Positions 23,429 through 37,845 of a stretch of 64,000 bases of DNA are shown here, piece after piece. The stretch covers positions 5,803,501 through 5,867,500 of the forward strand of contig JAFCIZ010000001.1 of the NCBI GenBank assembly GCA_017871115.1, read 5' to 3'. A program made the position numbers and the translations under genes. The notes under the pieces are model-generated. The model made no database searches. It was given only the letters and a program-made list of their open reading frames with translations, and had not been told where the DNA came from. Within the stretch, counting starts at the first letter, position 1, and every line of letters starts with the position of its first letter. Source of the stretch: Cunninghamella blakesleeana (Eukaryota; Mucoromycota; Mucoromycetes; Mucorales; Cunninghamellaceae).

Positions 23429-24503
23429 TTATTCAACTAAAAAATCTTCCATAATAGATTGAATGACATCTTGAATACGTTCATCAAATTGTGAATATAA
23501 AGTACCTTCAATATCACTTAACCAAATATGTAACCATTCAATCATTGACTTTGTTGATTTTGATTGCTGCTTTTCATTATAAAATTCGATTTCATCTTTA
23601 TTCCAATTAAAATTGTCATCCATCATTATCAATTCGTTCATATCCATATCATCGTCATTTACTGTATCCACTGCTTTCAAGGGAAGTCGTTTATTAGATG
23701 ATAAAGAAGAAGATTGTTCAGAATTTGTTAAAGGGACTGATTGACGAATAATAATATCAGAAGCTTCATTAGCATTAATAATAAGTCCTAATTGAAAGGA
23801 TATACGTTGATTTAATAAAATGATGGTTTCACTAAGTTGATTAGCAATATTTGGTGAAGCAATGGCTGCAGTGTCCAAGGTATCTTTATTATCATTATCA
23901 TTGTTGTTTTTGATCATTCTTAACGGTAAACTAGGTAAATTAGAATCTACTAAAGGTCGAACTGAAGCTATTAAATTGGCTCTCATAAAGTTTAAATGAT
24001 CCCGAAGTGCATGAAGGAATGGGCATAAAGAGGCTTGACAATCACTTACTATTTATAAAAAAAATATAGGAGAAACATATAAAAAGATCAGGTCAGTAAA
24101 AAATAAGTTGGTTCGTTTTTTATATATAAAAGGAGAAGCAGAAAAAATAGGAGGGAAAATAAAGATTGTTGTATCCTCTTTTTTTTTTTCTTTTTTTACC
24201 ATGATCAGGATAAATTAAAGTATATGTATGAGGAGCAGAGCTTATAATATCTTCAATAGTAGTTTCCATAACTTGATCCACAATATTTTCATAATAATCA
24301 GTTAAGCTATTAGATAGCATATATGAATTGATTTGCGTGGAAGGGATAACATATGGTGATAAATCTATAGTAGTAGTAGTAGTAGTTGTTGTTGTTGATG
24401 TATCTTTGACACTTAATACTTGTTGTTCATCTTGAATATTAAGTGGTAATGCAAATATATTAATGGTTAAAAAAAATAAAATATAAAAAACACTATAAAA
24501 CAT
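23429..24503 (-). CDS. Probable secreted protein of unknown function
   Basis: Two exons, 24503-24200 and 24048-23429, 307 aa, joined inside a Val codon (PDH-V-SDC). The N-terminus MFYSVFYILFFLTINIFALP is a good signal peptide with cleavage near residue 18-22. A poly-Thr run is followed by helical segments (LTDYYENIVDQVMETTIEDI). Two Cys in SDCQASLCPFLHALRDHL could form a disulfide. An acidic stretch (NDDDMDMNELIMMDDNFNW) and the helix WLHIWLSDIEGTLYSQFDERIQDVIQSIMEDFLVE close the protein. I do not recognise the family. Confidence 0.65.
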
Positions 24504-24525
24504 GATAAAAAAGAAAAAAGAAGAC

Positions 24526-24556
<31 letters not shown>

Positions 24557-25944
24557 AAGAAAGTAAATAAGGAATGGAAAGGGGAAAGGATATTATTATT
24601 ATTATAAAAAAATGAAAGAGATTAAGAAAAGAAAGAAAGAGAAAGAGAAAGTTGAAAAAATTAGAAAATAATGAAGCGCTGTTTTAAAAAATTGCCAAGG
24701 TTACACTTAGCGATTTTTCTTGTACTTCTACTCAATAAAAATTAATTTCATGATACATATACTTCTTTCTTTTTTTCATGGCACTAGTCTTTATAAAGTA
24801 GTAACATTTACAAATAGAAAAAAAATATCCTTCGATACTTAAACTTTAAAAAAAAAATAATAAAACAAGTTCAAGCTAGTTTTCTTTTTTCTATTTTTTT
24901 TTTTATTATGAGAGAAAGTAAATTCTATCCATTCATATTATGTTACTATTATAATATGGCATGATATCTTTTGTAATGTAAAAATTATATAAAAATATGG
25001 AGTTTTAAAAAAAAAGCTCAATTTTTTTGACTATTGTAACTATGTTTTTTATGATGATCATTTTGAAAATCAAATGATAGAAAAATTAATAAAAGTTAGT
25101 ATATAGTTTTTTAGTATTTTATCATTATTAAATTTTGAACTTTATTGCTATAGCCTACTATTTTAAAAAAGATGGGGAAGAAAGGAAAGAGGAAAAATAG
25201 ATACGGGATTTTAAAATGGGATCTTCTCAATTTAAAAGCCATATAGTTCCTGAAAATTTACAAAAATTAAAGCACCGATATATATATTTAAAAGAGAGTA
25301 GTATATTAACATTTACTTTATAAAGATACTTGTATACTATATATGATATAATTATGTACTTACAAACATACAAAATGATTGTATTTTTAAATTACATTGT
25401 GAGAGAATGAGATGCTTGTATTAGTGATTTGTATATATTGGAGTATAATTGGGAGGTATAGTAATTCTATTATTTAAAATTATAATAAAATTATTAAATT
25501 GGTCAATGAAGTTGATATGAAAAAAGAAAATAATATATTATTATGATGAGATTATTGCTGCTGTTGTTATTGATATGGGTGCGTGGAGTAATTTGGAGGT
25601 AATGGGTAATTAAGTAGTGAGATTGGACGCTTTACAAAATAATAGAAACAATAGTGATGTGAATAAATTAACCTTTGTTTATGTAATGATACTTTTTCAT
25701 TCTATTTTATATATGGAAAAGGGAAAAAAACCAGGTAAGAAACAAAAATGAAAAAAATATTATGCTATAAAAAATTCTTTAATCACTTTTTTTAAATCCT
25801 AAAAATTAAATACAAAAAAAAAAAAAAATTAAATCCTAAAAGCATCTGAGTTTAAATCACATGAATTATCAGAAACTGGATTGTTGAATTCTCAAGCTTT
25901 TCTTTTATAACCATATTTATCGAAAAAAAAACAGGCTTTTTTTT
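24504..25944. other. 1.4 kb intergenic, divergent promoters
   Basis: AT-rich. Contains (TA)n at about 24536-24553, GAAA-type repeats at 24615-24650, and no convincing coding frame or RNA gene. Confidence 0.45.
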
Positions 25945-27592
25945 ATGCTACCACCATCTATCGTGTCAAATAAAATTAAACTTTTAAATTTACTTCTAGA
26001 TAAACAAGGACAAAAAGGTAAAATAATAATAATACACACACAATTTAATAAAAATAAAACATAAAAATTTGTTTTATTTAAAAAGATAGCTAAATAGTTT
26101 ATTATTATTTTTATTTTAGACTTAGTACAATGTGGGTTCGCTATCAATTCATTATATCAAACAGCATTAAATGCAGTTGCCGATATCAAAAAAGATAATA
26201 ATAATAATAATAATAATAGCGATGACAATACAAAAATAACTACAATACTTCAACAAATCGAGGCTGTGTTAGACATGACCAATGAAACTATATTATCATA
26301 TTCTTATAAAGATGTACCTATTTATTGGCGTCGATTGCTTATGGACACTAGTTTATTAAAAGTAATCTGTCTATTAGAAAAGGAAGAAGAAAATAGAGAA
26401 ATGTATAAACAACTTATAGAAATATTAGATACTGCTCTTATTGTAAGTGGAGGACCTGGGGAACATAGACGATCTATGGCTTTAGATCTTATTAATGATT
26501 TACATATTCTTTCTCGATCGTCACTTGATAATAAAAAAAAAAGTAATAATAATAAGAGAAATGATGGACTATTATTTACCTTGGATACAACTACACCTTT
26601 ACCTCTAATTCGGTATCCTATTACTATTTTATCAACACCTCCAGATTATCACTGGTTTGAAACTTATATCAATGTAGCTTCCGCTTCTCCATTACATTTA
26701 AAAGGCGAATTAATGCATCATTGGCCTGCTTTAACTACAAGACCCTGGTCAAGAATAGATTATATATTAGATAAAACAGGAGATCGGTTGGTACCAGTAG
26801 AAATTGGTAGCCAATATACAGATACTCATTGGCAACAGAAAATGATGACTATGGAAGATTTTATATTAAATTATATTTTAAAAAACGAAAATGAAGAAAA
26901 AGAAATAGCTTACCTTGCACAGCATGATCTCTTTTATCAAATTCCTTTATTAGAAAATGATATCTCTATCCCTGACTACTGCTTTATCTGTCCTCAACCT
27001 ACTATTTATTATACACCAAAAAAAGAACAATTAGACAATGATAATGACGATCATCATCCTATAATTAAAAATGCTTGGTTTGGTCCAAAGGGTACTGTTT
27101 CTCCTTTACATCACGATCCATATCATAACCTTTTGGCTCAAGTTGTAGGGAGAAAATATATTCGATTGTATGCTCCGACCGATTCAGACGCTTTATATCC
27201 TTATGATGGTATCATGTCCAATACTAGCCAGGTAAGTTAAACAATAAAAGTCATCTTTAAATCAAATATTCTTTGTTTTCTTTTTATTTACTATTTTATT
27301 ATTATTAATAGATAGATATAGATAATCCTGATCTAGTTCAATTTCCATTATTTAAAAATGTTAATTATATTGAATGTATCCTTAATCCTGGTGAGATGTT
27401 ATATATTCCTGTAAATATTTTTTTAAAAAATAAATAAATAATTAATTAATTAATTAAAATATAATTAGAGTATCTAATAATATAAATATTAAAAATACAA
27501 CACTAACCATTCGTTATTTTTTATTATAGCCGAAGTGGTGGCATTATGTTCGTTCCTTGGATACAAGTTTTAGTGTTAGTTTTTGGTTTTAA
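25945..27592 (+). CDS. KDM8: JmjC-domain oxygenase, KDM8/JMJD5 type
   Basis: 2-oxoglutarate/Fe(II)-dependent oxygenase; human JMJD5 is an arginyl hydroxylase once described as an H3K36 demethylase. Four exons: 25945-26017, 26120-27231, 27312-27410 and 27530-27592, 448 aa (human 416). The JmjC core has the iron ligands H355 and D357 in [10 protein letters not shown] and H433 in [20 protein letters not shown], the typical JMJD5 ending. The family block [10 protein letters not shown] and the N-terminal helical part are present. A Lys/Asn insert interrupts the N-terminal region. Start chosen as the ATG opening [21 protein letters not shown], which splices in frame to exon 2. The last exon encodes only 20 residues but carries a catalytic ligand. 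Confidence 0.92.
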
Positions 27593-27846
27593 TTAAAAAA
27601 AATTCAATTGAAGTGTAGTCGAAAAACAGTATAAAATGCATTTATATGTATATTTTAATAAACAAAATAATAATCCAGTATTTATTTTATACGAAATTAT
27701 ATTAAATAAAAGGAAAAAAAATTAATCAAACAAATAAATTAAATTGTATAAAAGAAAAGAAAAAGAAAATATGAATAAAGATATATTATATTATAAACAG
27801 GGTGCTGCTGTGTGTAATTTGAGATTATTTCATTTTCAGTGGTATT

Positions 27847-30800
27847 TTAGTTTTGTGCAAGTAATCTAGAACTGGGTAAAGGTGGTGTATTGTCATCTGT
27901 TTGAATACTTTTAAGTAAATCTTCTGCCCTGATAGCCACGGATTCACCTCGTTGTAAACGTGCTTGACGTGCTGCACTTCTATCTCCTCTCCGTTTAGTG
28001 TTGGTTTCCATTTCCCCTGCACGCAGTTTATCTAATAAATTATCCATGATATTCTTATCTTCATTGTTATTTTGATTTCCATCTATAAGTAATAATGACA
28101 ATAATGAAATAAAATCACAATAATAAAAATTAAGCATTTGATCTCTTCAATGGATGTTATAATTATTATAATAATATTTATATAACCATTTTTACCATCA
28201 CTAATATCTACACCACGGGCTTTTTGTGCTTTTATCTTTTCTTTTCTTTCAACATCAATACGGCGAGCACGCTCCATGCTTTCTAATCTTTGCTTGGCTG
28301 CTTTATTATCGTTCATTGCACGCTAATTTTTTTTTTAAAAAAAAAATATTGAATGAATACACTTTTAAATGGCATAATCATGTTATAATTATCAACAGAT
28401 ATGTATATTACCTCCCAACTAGATGTAAATGTTTTAAATATACCAAAGAATTCATCAGGTTTCATTTGATCAGGATTTTCACCATAGAAGGAGACAACAT
28501 CTTTATATGCTACATCCATAGATGTATAGCGTACTTCCAATTGTTCAAACTTATCAATAGCCATATCTCTGAATTGTTTCATTTTCTTTGCATAATTATC
28601 ACCTTCAGGGGCCTCATAATTATCATCATAGTGATTTTCAATTTCTTGTAAAAGTTTTTGTAATCCACTTCTGATTTCGTTATAATCTTTCACCATATCT
28701 TGTAAAGTTACTCTACATGCTTGACCAGTTTCCTGCAAATCATCCAAAAACCCATGAAGACGGGGTATTTTATTTTCTATGGTTTCCACTAAGAAATGAA
28801 GTAATGTTGTGTCACCTTCTGTACCTTTTGTATCCAAGAGCTAATCATTTTTTTAAAAAAAAGAAAAAAGAAAAAAGAAAACGAAAAGTATAAAATTAAA
28901 TATTGATTTATTATTACTATTATAATTATTAGCATTATTTTTATTTTTATTTCCATTTGTAATATCAATTTATTACCTTATTAATACTGCTGATTCTGAT
29001 ACCAAATGCACCACCTTGAAAAGTTGTTCCATTCATGTAATTACCAAGTACAAGAATAAGCTATAAAAATTAAAAATTAAAATAAAAAGAAATTAATGAG
29101 AAACAATTATATATGTGAATCATATATAATGTTTATATAAAGTATTTTATTACCCTAAGTAGCTCTTTAAATGATTTAGAATCTTTAAGAGATATGGATG
29201 CTTCCAAGACAGAGGTCATATTCTAAATATATTATATAGCAGCATTATTATTATTTTTTAAAAATAAAAATAAAATAAAAGGATAGTAGTAATTAATATA
29301 AATAATCTTTAAATAAATTTTAATAGTTGTATAATATCAATTTTACATACCTTTTTTAACTGTTGGTATTTTTCTTCAAAGGTGCTTCTAAATAACATAT
29401 TTTCAATTCTTTCTTTATATCTTTCAATTTTCATGATCTAATATAAAATAAATAAATAATATAGATATGAAGTGAACATTGTTTTCATATTTCATTCCCA
29501 TTTACATTTTATTATGTATTTTTACCTCTACACAAAATGAGTCAGGTTTAGAGAGCTGTTCTAAATCTTCCTCTGATGCTGTTTTAACAAATACAGAAAG
29601 TTTTCCCATTTCTTCAGGTGTAGGTATATTTAATTGAAGGTTATTCAATAAATTTTCAGTACAAAAATGATCATCAACAGCTAAAATACGACTTCGAACT
29701 TCCTCAAAGGTTAGATATTTAAATTTAGCAAGTAATGCAATGTCTATAATTTTTTTAAAATAAAATAAAATAAAATAAAAATAATGAGTATATTTTCATA
29801 AGTATTTTTTTTATTTATTCATTTTTGACAGTACTTACTAATATTGTATGCTTTTTTAGGATCCAATATACAAATTTCTTTTCGTTCAACAATGATTCGT
29901 TTTTTTCTTTGTATGACTTTTTGTGCAAAAATTTCTTGTACGGAATTAAATACACCAATAGCGTCCAATTCATCTTCTAAAGCATATTCATCTATATCAT
30001 CTCCAGCCCATACAGTTTTATTAATACCTGCAGCATGCATCTTTGTCCATTGTAAAGCACGAGTTTTAACATTTGGTTGATATCGAATAGCTTTCCTTGC
30101 TGGTAATAAAGATGGAGCAGGAGCCATTGGAGCACCAGGAGGAGGTGGTGGTGGCGGAGGAGTGCCATTATTTGAATGAGCAGTTCCTGAAGAAGGTGGT
30201 AGAATACCGGTTACATTAGTAGGCTCAATTAAAATTGTTTTTCGTTTTAATTCAGAAATAAATGGTGGGGGTAGATGAGCTGAAGTTTTAGTTCCAAATG
30301 CAGAAGCGGACGAAGTAAATGGAGGAGGAGGAGGAGGAGGTGGAGGAATATAAGGACTGTGACCATCTACTGGTGGTGGTGGAGGAGGAGGAATATAAGA
30401 AGTAACTCCATCTACAGGAGGAGGAGGGGGAGGGGGAGGGATGTATGAATTTGATCCATCTATAGGTGGTGGTGGTGGTGGTGGAGGAGGAGGAGGAATA
30501 TATGAATTAGATTCGACTGCAGAAGAGGTAGAGGCAGGTAAGTTTGATGAATCTTTAAGAGGAAGAGGTGGTAAAGTTGGATCGGATCTATCTTTAGGTG
30601 GAGGGGTTGGTATAGATTTAACTGAACCTGATGTAGTCGTAATATTCTGTTGAGAGGAACTTGAAGTATTGGTACTAACTTTAGTTGGTGTGGTATATGT
30701 CGATGATGAAGAAATAGTAGGTTGCTGATCAATGGAAGTAGAATGAGCAGGTGAGCCTACCGTATTCGACTCAATGGAAGATGCTAATGGTGCATTTGAA

Positions 30801-33674
30801 TCGATTACATTAGCAGAAGGACTAGTTGTAGATACATTGCCACTGTTTTCAAAGGGTGGGATAACTGAGTCTTTTAAGCTGGCTACAGTTGAAGAAGCTG
30901 AATCATAATTATCATTATCAGATCTTGAAATCGATGAAGTACGCAAACCAGTTATATTAGTGGTATCAGAAGGTGAAGTTATAGAGAGATTGGTTCTGGT
31001 TTCAGAAGATTGTAGAGTTAAATCATTTATATTAGTATCGTGCGGAGAAGCCGAGTTACTTTTGCCGATATCAGACTTTGAAGATAAATTAGATGTGTTA
31101 GAACCAATAAAATCTGGGATTGAGGAGTTTGTCGTATTTATATCAGATGGAACTGCAGAAGGAATAGGTGCTGCAGTATTTGATACCAATTTTGATGAAG
31201 ATGTAAAAGAAGATGATGGCGAATTTGCATTGACTGATTCACGTATGGAAGGAAGAGAATTATAGGATTTACCTTCACTATCTGAAGGATATTGCGTAAG
31301 AGTATCAGTTGATGAATTGTCTATTACACTATTATTCCTTTCTTTTGGTTGGATTGAAGAGCTTTCTTGTTGTTGCATTGAAGAAGTACGTGTGGAAGTA
31401 AGTGATGATTTTCTATCACTAGTATAACCAACATGTTGTGGATGATGCTGTTGCTGATATTGATTTTGTTTGTATTGGTTGTGCTGTTGTTGGTATGGTT
31501 GTTGTTCTACTTCAACCCTACTTTCATAATTCGATTTTCCTAAATAATCATTTGTATTTTCATGCACGGATGTATCATTTGCCATATTTTCTACTAGATT
31601 ATTAAACTCATTCTGAACATCGGCTCTATTTATTTTTTCATCTACAACATTATCATCGTTTTTACTAGGGTAATATGAGTTTTGTCCACCACGACGAGTT
31701 GACCCAATAAGAGGTAAAGTACCAGGAATAACAAAACCACTTGGAGCACTAGATTCTAATTGATTTGAAAGGGTCGATTTAAATTTATCTTTTAAACCTT
31801 CAGCCTTAGGTATGATCTAAGGGTAATATTATTATTAAAAAAATGAACGCATAGATATAAAAATGTAATTTAATAAAATATAATGTAAAGTACTATATAA
31901 TATAAAAATAATTACCTCTTTTTCTTCGCTACCAGATTTTCCTTCCAATATGGCTTGAGCGCGTAATCGATCATATGCAGAAGCTGGTTTTTCATTATCA
32001 GGTTTATAATCTTGATTATTTGATGCATTGGATGATTGAGCAGGGTTTTCTTTTAATTCTTTAAGTTGTTGTTCCATATCTGCTAAATTTGCCTTATATT
32101 CATTTTGTACATCTTTCAATTTTCGTTGTAAAGTAGCAATTGTATGACGAGACATTCGTAATAAATCTTCTAAAGAATTTGTTTTATCTCTCAATTGTCC
32201 AATCAAGCCATCTGTATATATAAAAATAAAAATTATAAAGACAAAAAATTAATGCGATAAGATTACTGATTTGGTGATTTTTTATTGCTAAAATGATTTA
32301 TTTTAAAATATTACCTTCTTGCATATTCACTTCAGTTTCTAAATCTTCTTTTTCTTTAATAGCTCTTTCATATAGTTTTTTTAATTCTTTAATTTCATCA
32401 AGTGCAGCTTGTAATTTATCTTGTTCAGCAAATTTTTCAACTAATGATGCCACAGTTAGTCCAATGCCAGAAGAGTATTCATCCGATGTAAGCCCTTTTC
32501 TATCCAATACCATTTGAGAAACTATATTATCTAAAAGTTGATAACAGTGTGCGCTATGAAGAAAAAATAAAATAAAAAAATAGAAGGTAAATTATTAAAA
32601 TAAACTGTACATTTTTTTTTTTTTTTTGCTATTTTAAATAAATTCTTTTGACTGCTTACTTCTCAGGGCCTTGATCTTGAATAAGTAGCATATGTTGTAA
32701 AGCACTTAAAAAGAAACCATAACTTTTTGTTCCTTCTACACGGTCTAAAATAGTTTCGAATATATCACGAGGATCATTCATATTATTAAGGAATTGTTCA
32801 TGATAAGTATCAAGCATGTCATCATGATCATTTTCACTCATTTGTTTATAAATTGCTATATGTCGTTTTAATTGTTCGTTATTAAACTCCATCATTTTAT
32901 CCATAATACGTTGAAGACCACAGGCATTTAATTGATTTCTTAATTGAATACGTACTTCAGGATCTTCCATAACGCTAATGATCGAGTTGACCAACATCAT
33001 ATTAGATAACTATTAAATAATAAAAAAAATAAGAGTAAAAATATAAGCAAAAGTAAGATTCAAGAATTCAAGAATCTATTATATATATATATATATATAT
33101 ATATACATTATTTTTATCTATCTATTTATCTATTTATATATCTACTTACTGCATAATCACTGAGATGGCTATCAAGAGAACCTTGAGAACCAAGTCTTTT
33201 AACGTCTTCACTTGCCCCGACGAGACTTCCCATTTTGCCTCTTCCTTCTAAAGTAGCTTCTAGTATTTTCAACCAGCCATCAAATCTGCCATATTCATGT
33301 CTATGTTCCTTTAATTTTTCCATACCTTGTAAAACAATCCCTTGCCCTTTTGGTACTTCAAGATGACATACAAACGTAAGTTCTTCACAAACTAATTTTC
33401 TTGTTGTTATTGATGGAGATGTTAATGATAACATAATATGATAAACGCATTGAGGATTAGATATGATTTCACGAGCACCCCACTATATATATATATTAAT
33501 TATAAATATAATTATTATTTATCATTAGCATTACTACTTTAACCCATATTATTTTCACACAATTATGTATATATATATATATATATGTATATATGCCATA
33601 CTCTATTGTTAATCAAGGATTTTAAACATCTTAATATTTCAGTTTCCATTTGCAAATCTACATCAGTTCTATTT

Positions 33675-33707
<33 letters not shown>

Positions 33708-34761
33708 GCGATTAATATTATTAAAAATTGAATTAATATAAATGAATACATTATTCTCTTTATATTTAAAATTTACCTTTTTTCACGTCTGTTAAGTATA
33801 CTGATCACATTTGTAATGACTTGTATACCTCTTGATTCAATAAACTGACGAACCCAGCTATATATATATACATATATTTAAAAAAATTATATGGATAATC
33901 CAATCAATAATAGTTCATTAAAATAGTATATAAACATATATAGATGTATATAGTTACCTTATTGGCATGGTTCTTAAACTGACAGCAAGATGAGCAACCA
34001 TTCTTGGAGTCACACCTGACATATCTGGTTCCAAAAATTGCTTGATGTAAAACTCAGGTGTACTTGAATCAGGCTCTTTATATTCATGGTTATTTTTTTT
34101 ATTTGTGGTATTTGATATGGAAGGTGTGGGTAATTTTATATTTGTTTGTTTATCTTGAGAAACCATTAACCATTTTTTCTCTGTTGGGAAAGCCAACATA
34201 GCAGCACGAGCATTAGGATCATGAATACCACGGCGGGTCTATCATAAATAAAAATCCATATAAAATATACCCATTATTAATTTACACATATATTAATATA
34301 TCGATGCCTTTTATATATAATAAGAATAATAATAATAACAATATAGCTAGATCACCCTTTACCAACATTTTTTCAAAATGATCTTCCACTTCTCTTTCTG
34401 TTAAACCATTATAAGTTACTGTTCCACTATTTTTAGGTAAGGTTTGTGTATCAGATTGTGACAAATCCACTATAAAAAGAAAATATAATATAATAGTTTG
34501 TCAATATCTAATAAATGATAACGACAACAATAATAACAAATACAAATAATTATAAAATTATAATAAATATAATAATTTACCGCTATAATAGTCATCTAAA
34601 GTATATGAATTTTCTTCTTGATTAGATGAAGTATTTGAAGACCAGGTACGCGGAGGTGGAAGAACATTTGTATCACTTACTCGAGGAGCAGATATATTAG
34701 GTTCAGCTTGAAGTTTACCACGCTGCTTTGACTTATTTTTGGCTATGCCAAATATTTCCAT
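27847..34761 (-). CDS. Diaphanous-related formin
   Basis: Rho-regulated actin nucleator for polarised growth and septation (Bni1/SepA/For3 class). Seventeen exons: 34761-34581, 34469-34363, 34238-33958, 33857-33777, 33668-33602, 33482-33150, 33009-32660, 32553-32315, 32211-31916, 31816-29839, 29743-29526, 29437-29351, 29222-29154, 29060-28977, 28840-28412, 28322-28196 and 28082-27847. All phases agree, giving 1720 aa. GBD/FH3 begins near residue 85 (EREVEDHFEKML, FPTEKKWLMV, WVRQFIESRGI, NNRWGAREII). A coiled coil lies at about 515-640. A long Ser/Thr/Asn-rich linker precedes FH1 (several poly-Pro blocks of 7-12, about 1050-1205). FH2 starts near 1230 (TRALQWTKMHAAGINKTVW; LGNYMNGTTFQGGAFGIRISS). 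The DAD near 1650 reads IMDNLLDKLRAGE followed by KRRGDR, so autoinhibition is expected. Confidence 0.93.
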
Positions 34762-35768
34762 TGTATTATAATAATATTTACAATAGAATTAAATTAATTT
34801 ATATATATGTATATTGATATAGATGGAAAAAAAGTAAAAGAAAAGTAAAAATAAAAAAAGAAGCCCTCATTTTTTTTTAAAAAAAGTATCATATTTTTTT
34901 AAATCCCGATATATTTTTCCCCTTTTTCGCTACCATTTTTGTCAGTTATTGTTTTTTTAATTTTCTACTCTACTCCCTTCTTTTTTAAAAAAAATCTTAT
35001 AATTTTTTAAGATAATAGTAGTAATAAGATTAATAAAGATTATAACTAAAATTGTTATACTTTTTTCATATAAAAAGAGTCACCCTCCTTATTTTATTTT
35101 ATTTTTTTACAATTGATCAACTAAAAATAAAAAATGACAATGAAATCATTCAAATTAATTTGCATTGCTTCAGTCGCACAAATCTTATTTTAAAGTTATG
35201 TACTTTTTTATTAAAAAAAAAAAAGAAAAAAGAAAAAAAGTATTGATATTATTGAAACATTTATGTATCACTAAATATTTACTAATAAAAAAGTTCATAT
35301 TACATTGAATAAAAAAAACAAAATTGTAGTGTTATTTTATGAATAGAGTAATAATAAATATCGAAGGATCGAGGATAATAGCTTAATATAGTGATAATGT
35401 AGTCTCAATTGCCCTTATGATCATTTTCAAGACTAGCATACTAACCAAAAAAAAAAAAGAAGGAATAAATAATCAAGAAGTGATAAATTAATTTTAACCC
35501 TTTTTATAATTACTACCCTTAACTTTTCAATTTGCATAATATATCTAAACTCGAAAAAAAAATTATGATCGATCAAAAAAAAAAGAATTACATGATATGC
35601 AATTCTACTTTATTTATATATAAATATGTATATGCCAATTTAGGCTATACTAGTAAAATACTGATTAAAAACTATTTTTACTTTGTTACCTTAAGAGTGA
35701 ATTATAGGTGCATTAATAATTATTATTATAAAGGTAAGGTTTATAAAGGTATAAATTAGGAATAGGCT
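34762..35768. other. Intergenic between formin promoter and RFT1 3' end
   Basis: T/C- and A/T-rich, with T-run/A-run junctions near 34871-34887 and 34983-34995. Small frames at 35052-35246 and 35532-35759 are low complexity and not credible. Confidence 0.5.
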
Positions 35769-37845
35769 CTATTCTTTTTTTGCTTTGGCTAATCTTTTAA
35801 TTTCGGTAATAAATGCTCTATCTTTCCAATATCTAAAATTAATATTTATATAAAAAAATTAATATATTGAATGAGTTTTACTTTATATACAATTTTTCTA
35901 TAAAATAATTAAATAAATAAGCACTTACATTATTAAACAAACAAAACCAAAGCATAAACCACCAATACTAATGTGAATTGCTTTTTGTTGTAAGGTTCTC
36001 CACCCGATCCACTGTTGCGATAAGTATGTAATGACCCAACTAAAGCCAAAAGCAAATAAAGTCAATTTATTTGGCAACCAAAGTCGAAATGATAATTTTT
36101 TTTCATAACCTTTAAAGTAATGAGTAATAAAATACCAACTATATTTAATCCGAATACCAAGGTTCACCATATTAGCTAGAATCAATCCAATAGCGCCAAG
36201 TCGTAAAATATACATAAAGATAATACCAGCACCCATAAAACATAATGAAAAACCAATCATATAATAACTTAATTTTTTTAGATTTGATTTAGATGCTACA
36301 GCTTGAACAAAACCTTCTGTAATACCATTAATACCCATAATAGGTACATAGATACAGTAAACAGATAAAACTAATGGTGCATCTTGTCCTTCTGACCATT
36401 TTTTTCCAACTAATAAATCAATGAGAGTGGAGGTATAATTGGTTGCAAAGCAAATAAATATTAATCCAAGAAGAATGTGAAATCGTATAATTACCATTAG
36501 TACGTCAATGGCTAATATTTTTGAGTTTTCTGAAATATTGTTATTCTTTGCTGATTCATCTTTATTTAATAATTTTGAGAATAATGTACGCCCAGTTTCT
36601 TCTAAAGGTTGAAATAAAATTCGCACCACCAAAGACCCTAAAAAAAAAAAAGAAAAAGTTATATGCATATTTAGTTGAAGAATTCTATTGTTTTTGTTTT
36701 TACTATTATTGTTATCCATGTTTTTTCACATATATAAATCTACTTACCATAATTAACCACAAAGGCATATACGCCTTGATCTGCATCAGTACTTAAAGCA
36801 GATATCAACATTTTATCGCCTTCAGTAAGTACATGTTTCAATAAGGATTGCTTTGTCAATGTAGAACCTAATGCTTTTAAGGTAGGATCAAACCAGTAAA
36901 TTCTTTTTTAAAAAAAAAATAATAAAAATAAAATAAGCTGGATGAAATTATTTACTTTTTTATTTTTTTATTTTTTTTAAGAAAAGACTTATATAACCAT
37001 TATTGTTTATCTTACCTTCCATCGGATGTTTTCAATTTTCTTGGGAATAAACTTGATAATGATATATCCCCTTGCTTTACTTTGTATAAAAAGAAACCAG
37101 AATAACCAATAGCCATCGTTACACCAAAAGCAAATTGAGCCACAGCAAATGCCAATAAACTATACTTATTATTTGTACTTGAATGATCCATAGCGCCCAA
37201 TAGAGTTAAACTAAAAGTGAGCAAACATCTTAATACAACTGCAATGCCTTCTACTGAAACACGTAATTGAAAATACATTCGATTCAAGGACAAAATAAAT
37301 AAAGGTTCTATACAGAGTTCAATCAGAGCTGCAGCACCAAATAATAAAACAGATGTCCGATAATAAGGGTATAAGGCGGCTGTTGTATCATCAATGGTAG
37401 TTAAATAGTAACCACAGGCAATACAAGTCGTTATTAAACCTAAAATCGTTGGTATATAGGACAGATTCATCACCTTCTGCTCGATACCTATCAAAGTATC
37501 ATCAAGTATCGGCTCATTTTTTGTTGTTGTTGCCGTATTTGATTTACTGGAATTGTTGCTGTCATAATTTTGCTCTTTAAAAGTGTCTCCACGTATAAGT
37601 GCACAACGATAGCCTTCTCTAGATATAAATAAAATGGTGGATAATAATAACTCTAACTTGACAGACGCGATACCAAATGTTTCCGGTGTTGTATATCTTA
37701 AAACAATTTGATGTAATATAAAAGTTAACATCCGCGATAGTAATTGAAGAAAAATAAGATAAGAAGCTCCTTTTGCTGTTGATGATAACAACTTTTCATT
37801 CTCATCTGCTTCTTTTTCGTTATTTGTGTTAGTTTTTATTGTCAT
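35769..37845 (-). CDS. RFT1: RFT1, dolichol-linked oligosaccharide flipping factor
   Basis: Polytopic ER membrane protein needed for lumenal availability of Man5GlcNAc2-PP-dolichol in N-glycosylation; whether it is the flippase itself is debated. Four exons: 37845-37016, 36902-36748, 36637-35929 and 35832-35769, 585 aa (yeast 574). Family blocks: ASYLIFLQLLSRMLTFILHQ, FGIASVKLELLLSTILFISREGYRCALIRG, DKMLISALSTDADQGVYAFVVNYGSLVVRILFQPLEE and PIMGINGITEGF. Many hydrophobic segments. The start is the ATG opening MTIKTNTNNEKEADENEKLL; upstream in-frame Phe-rich codons are leader sequence. The second intron acceptor is an unusual AAAAAAG within an A run. The last exon adds the basic tail IKRLAKAKKE. 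Confidence 0.93.
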
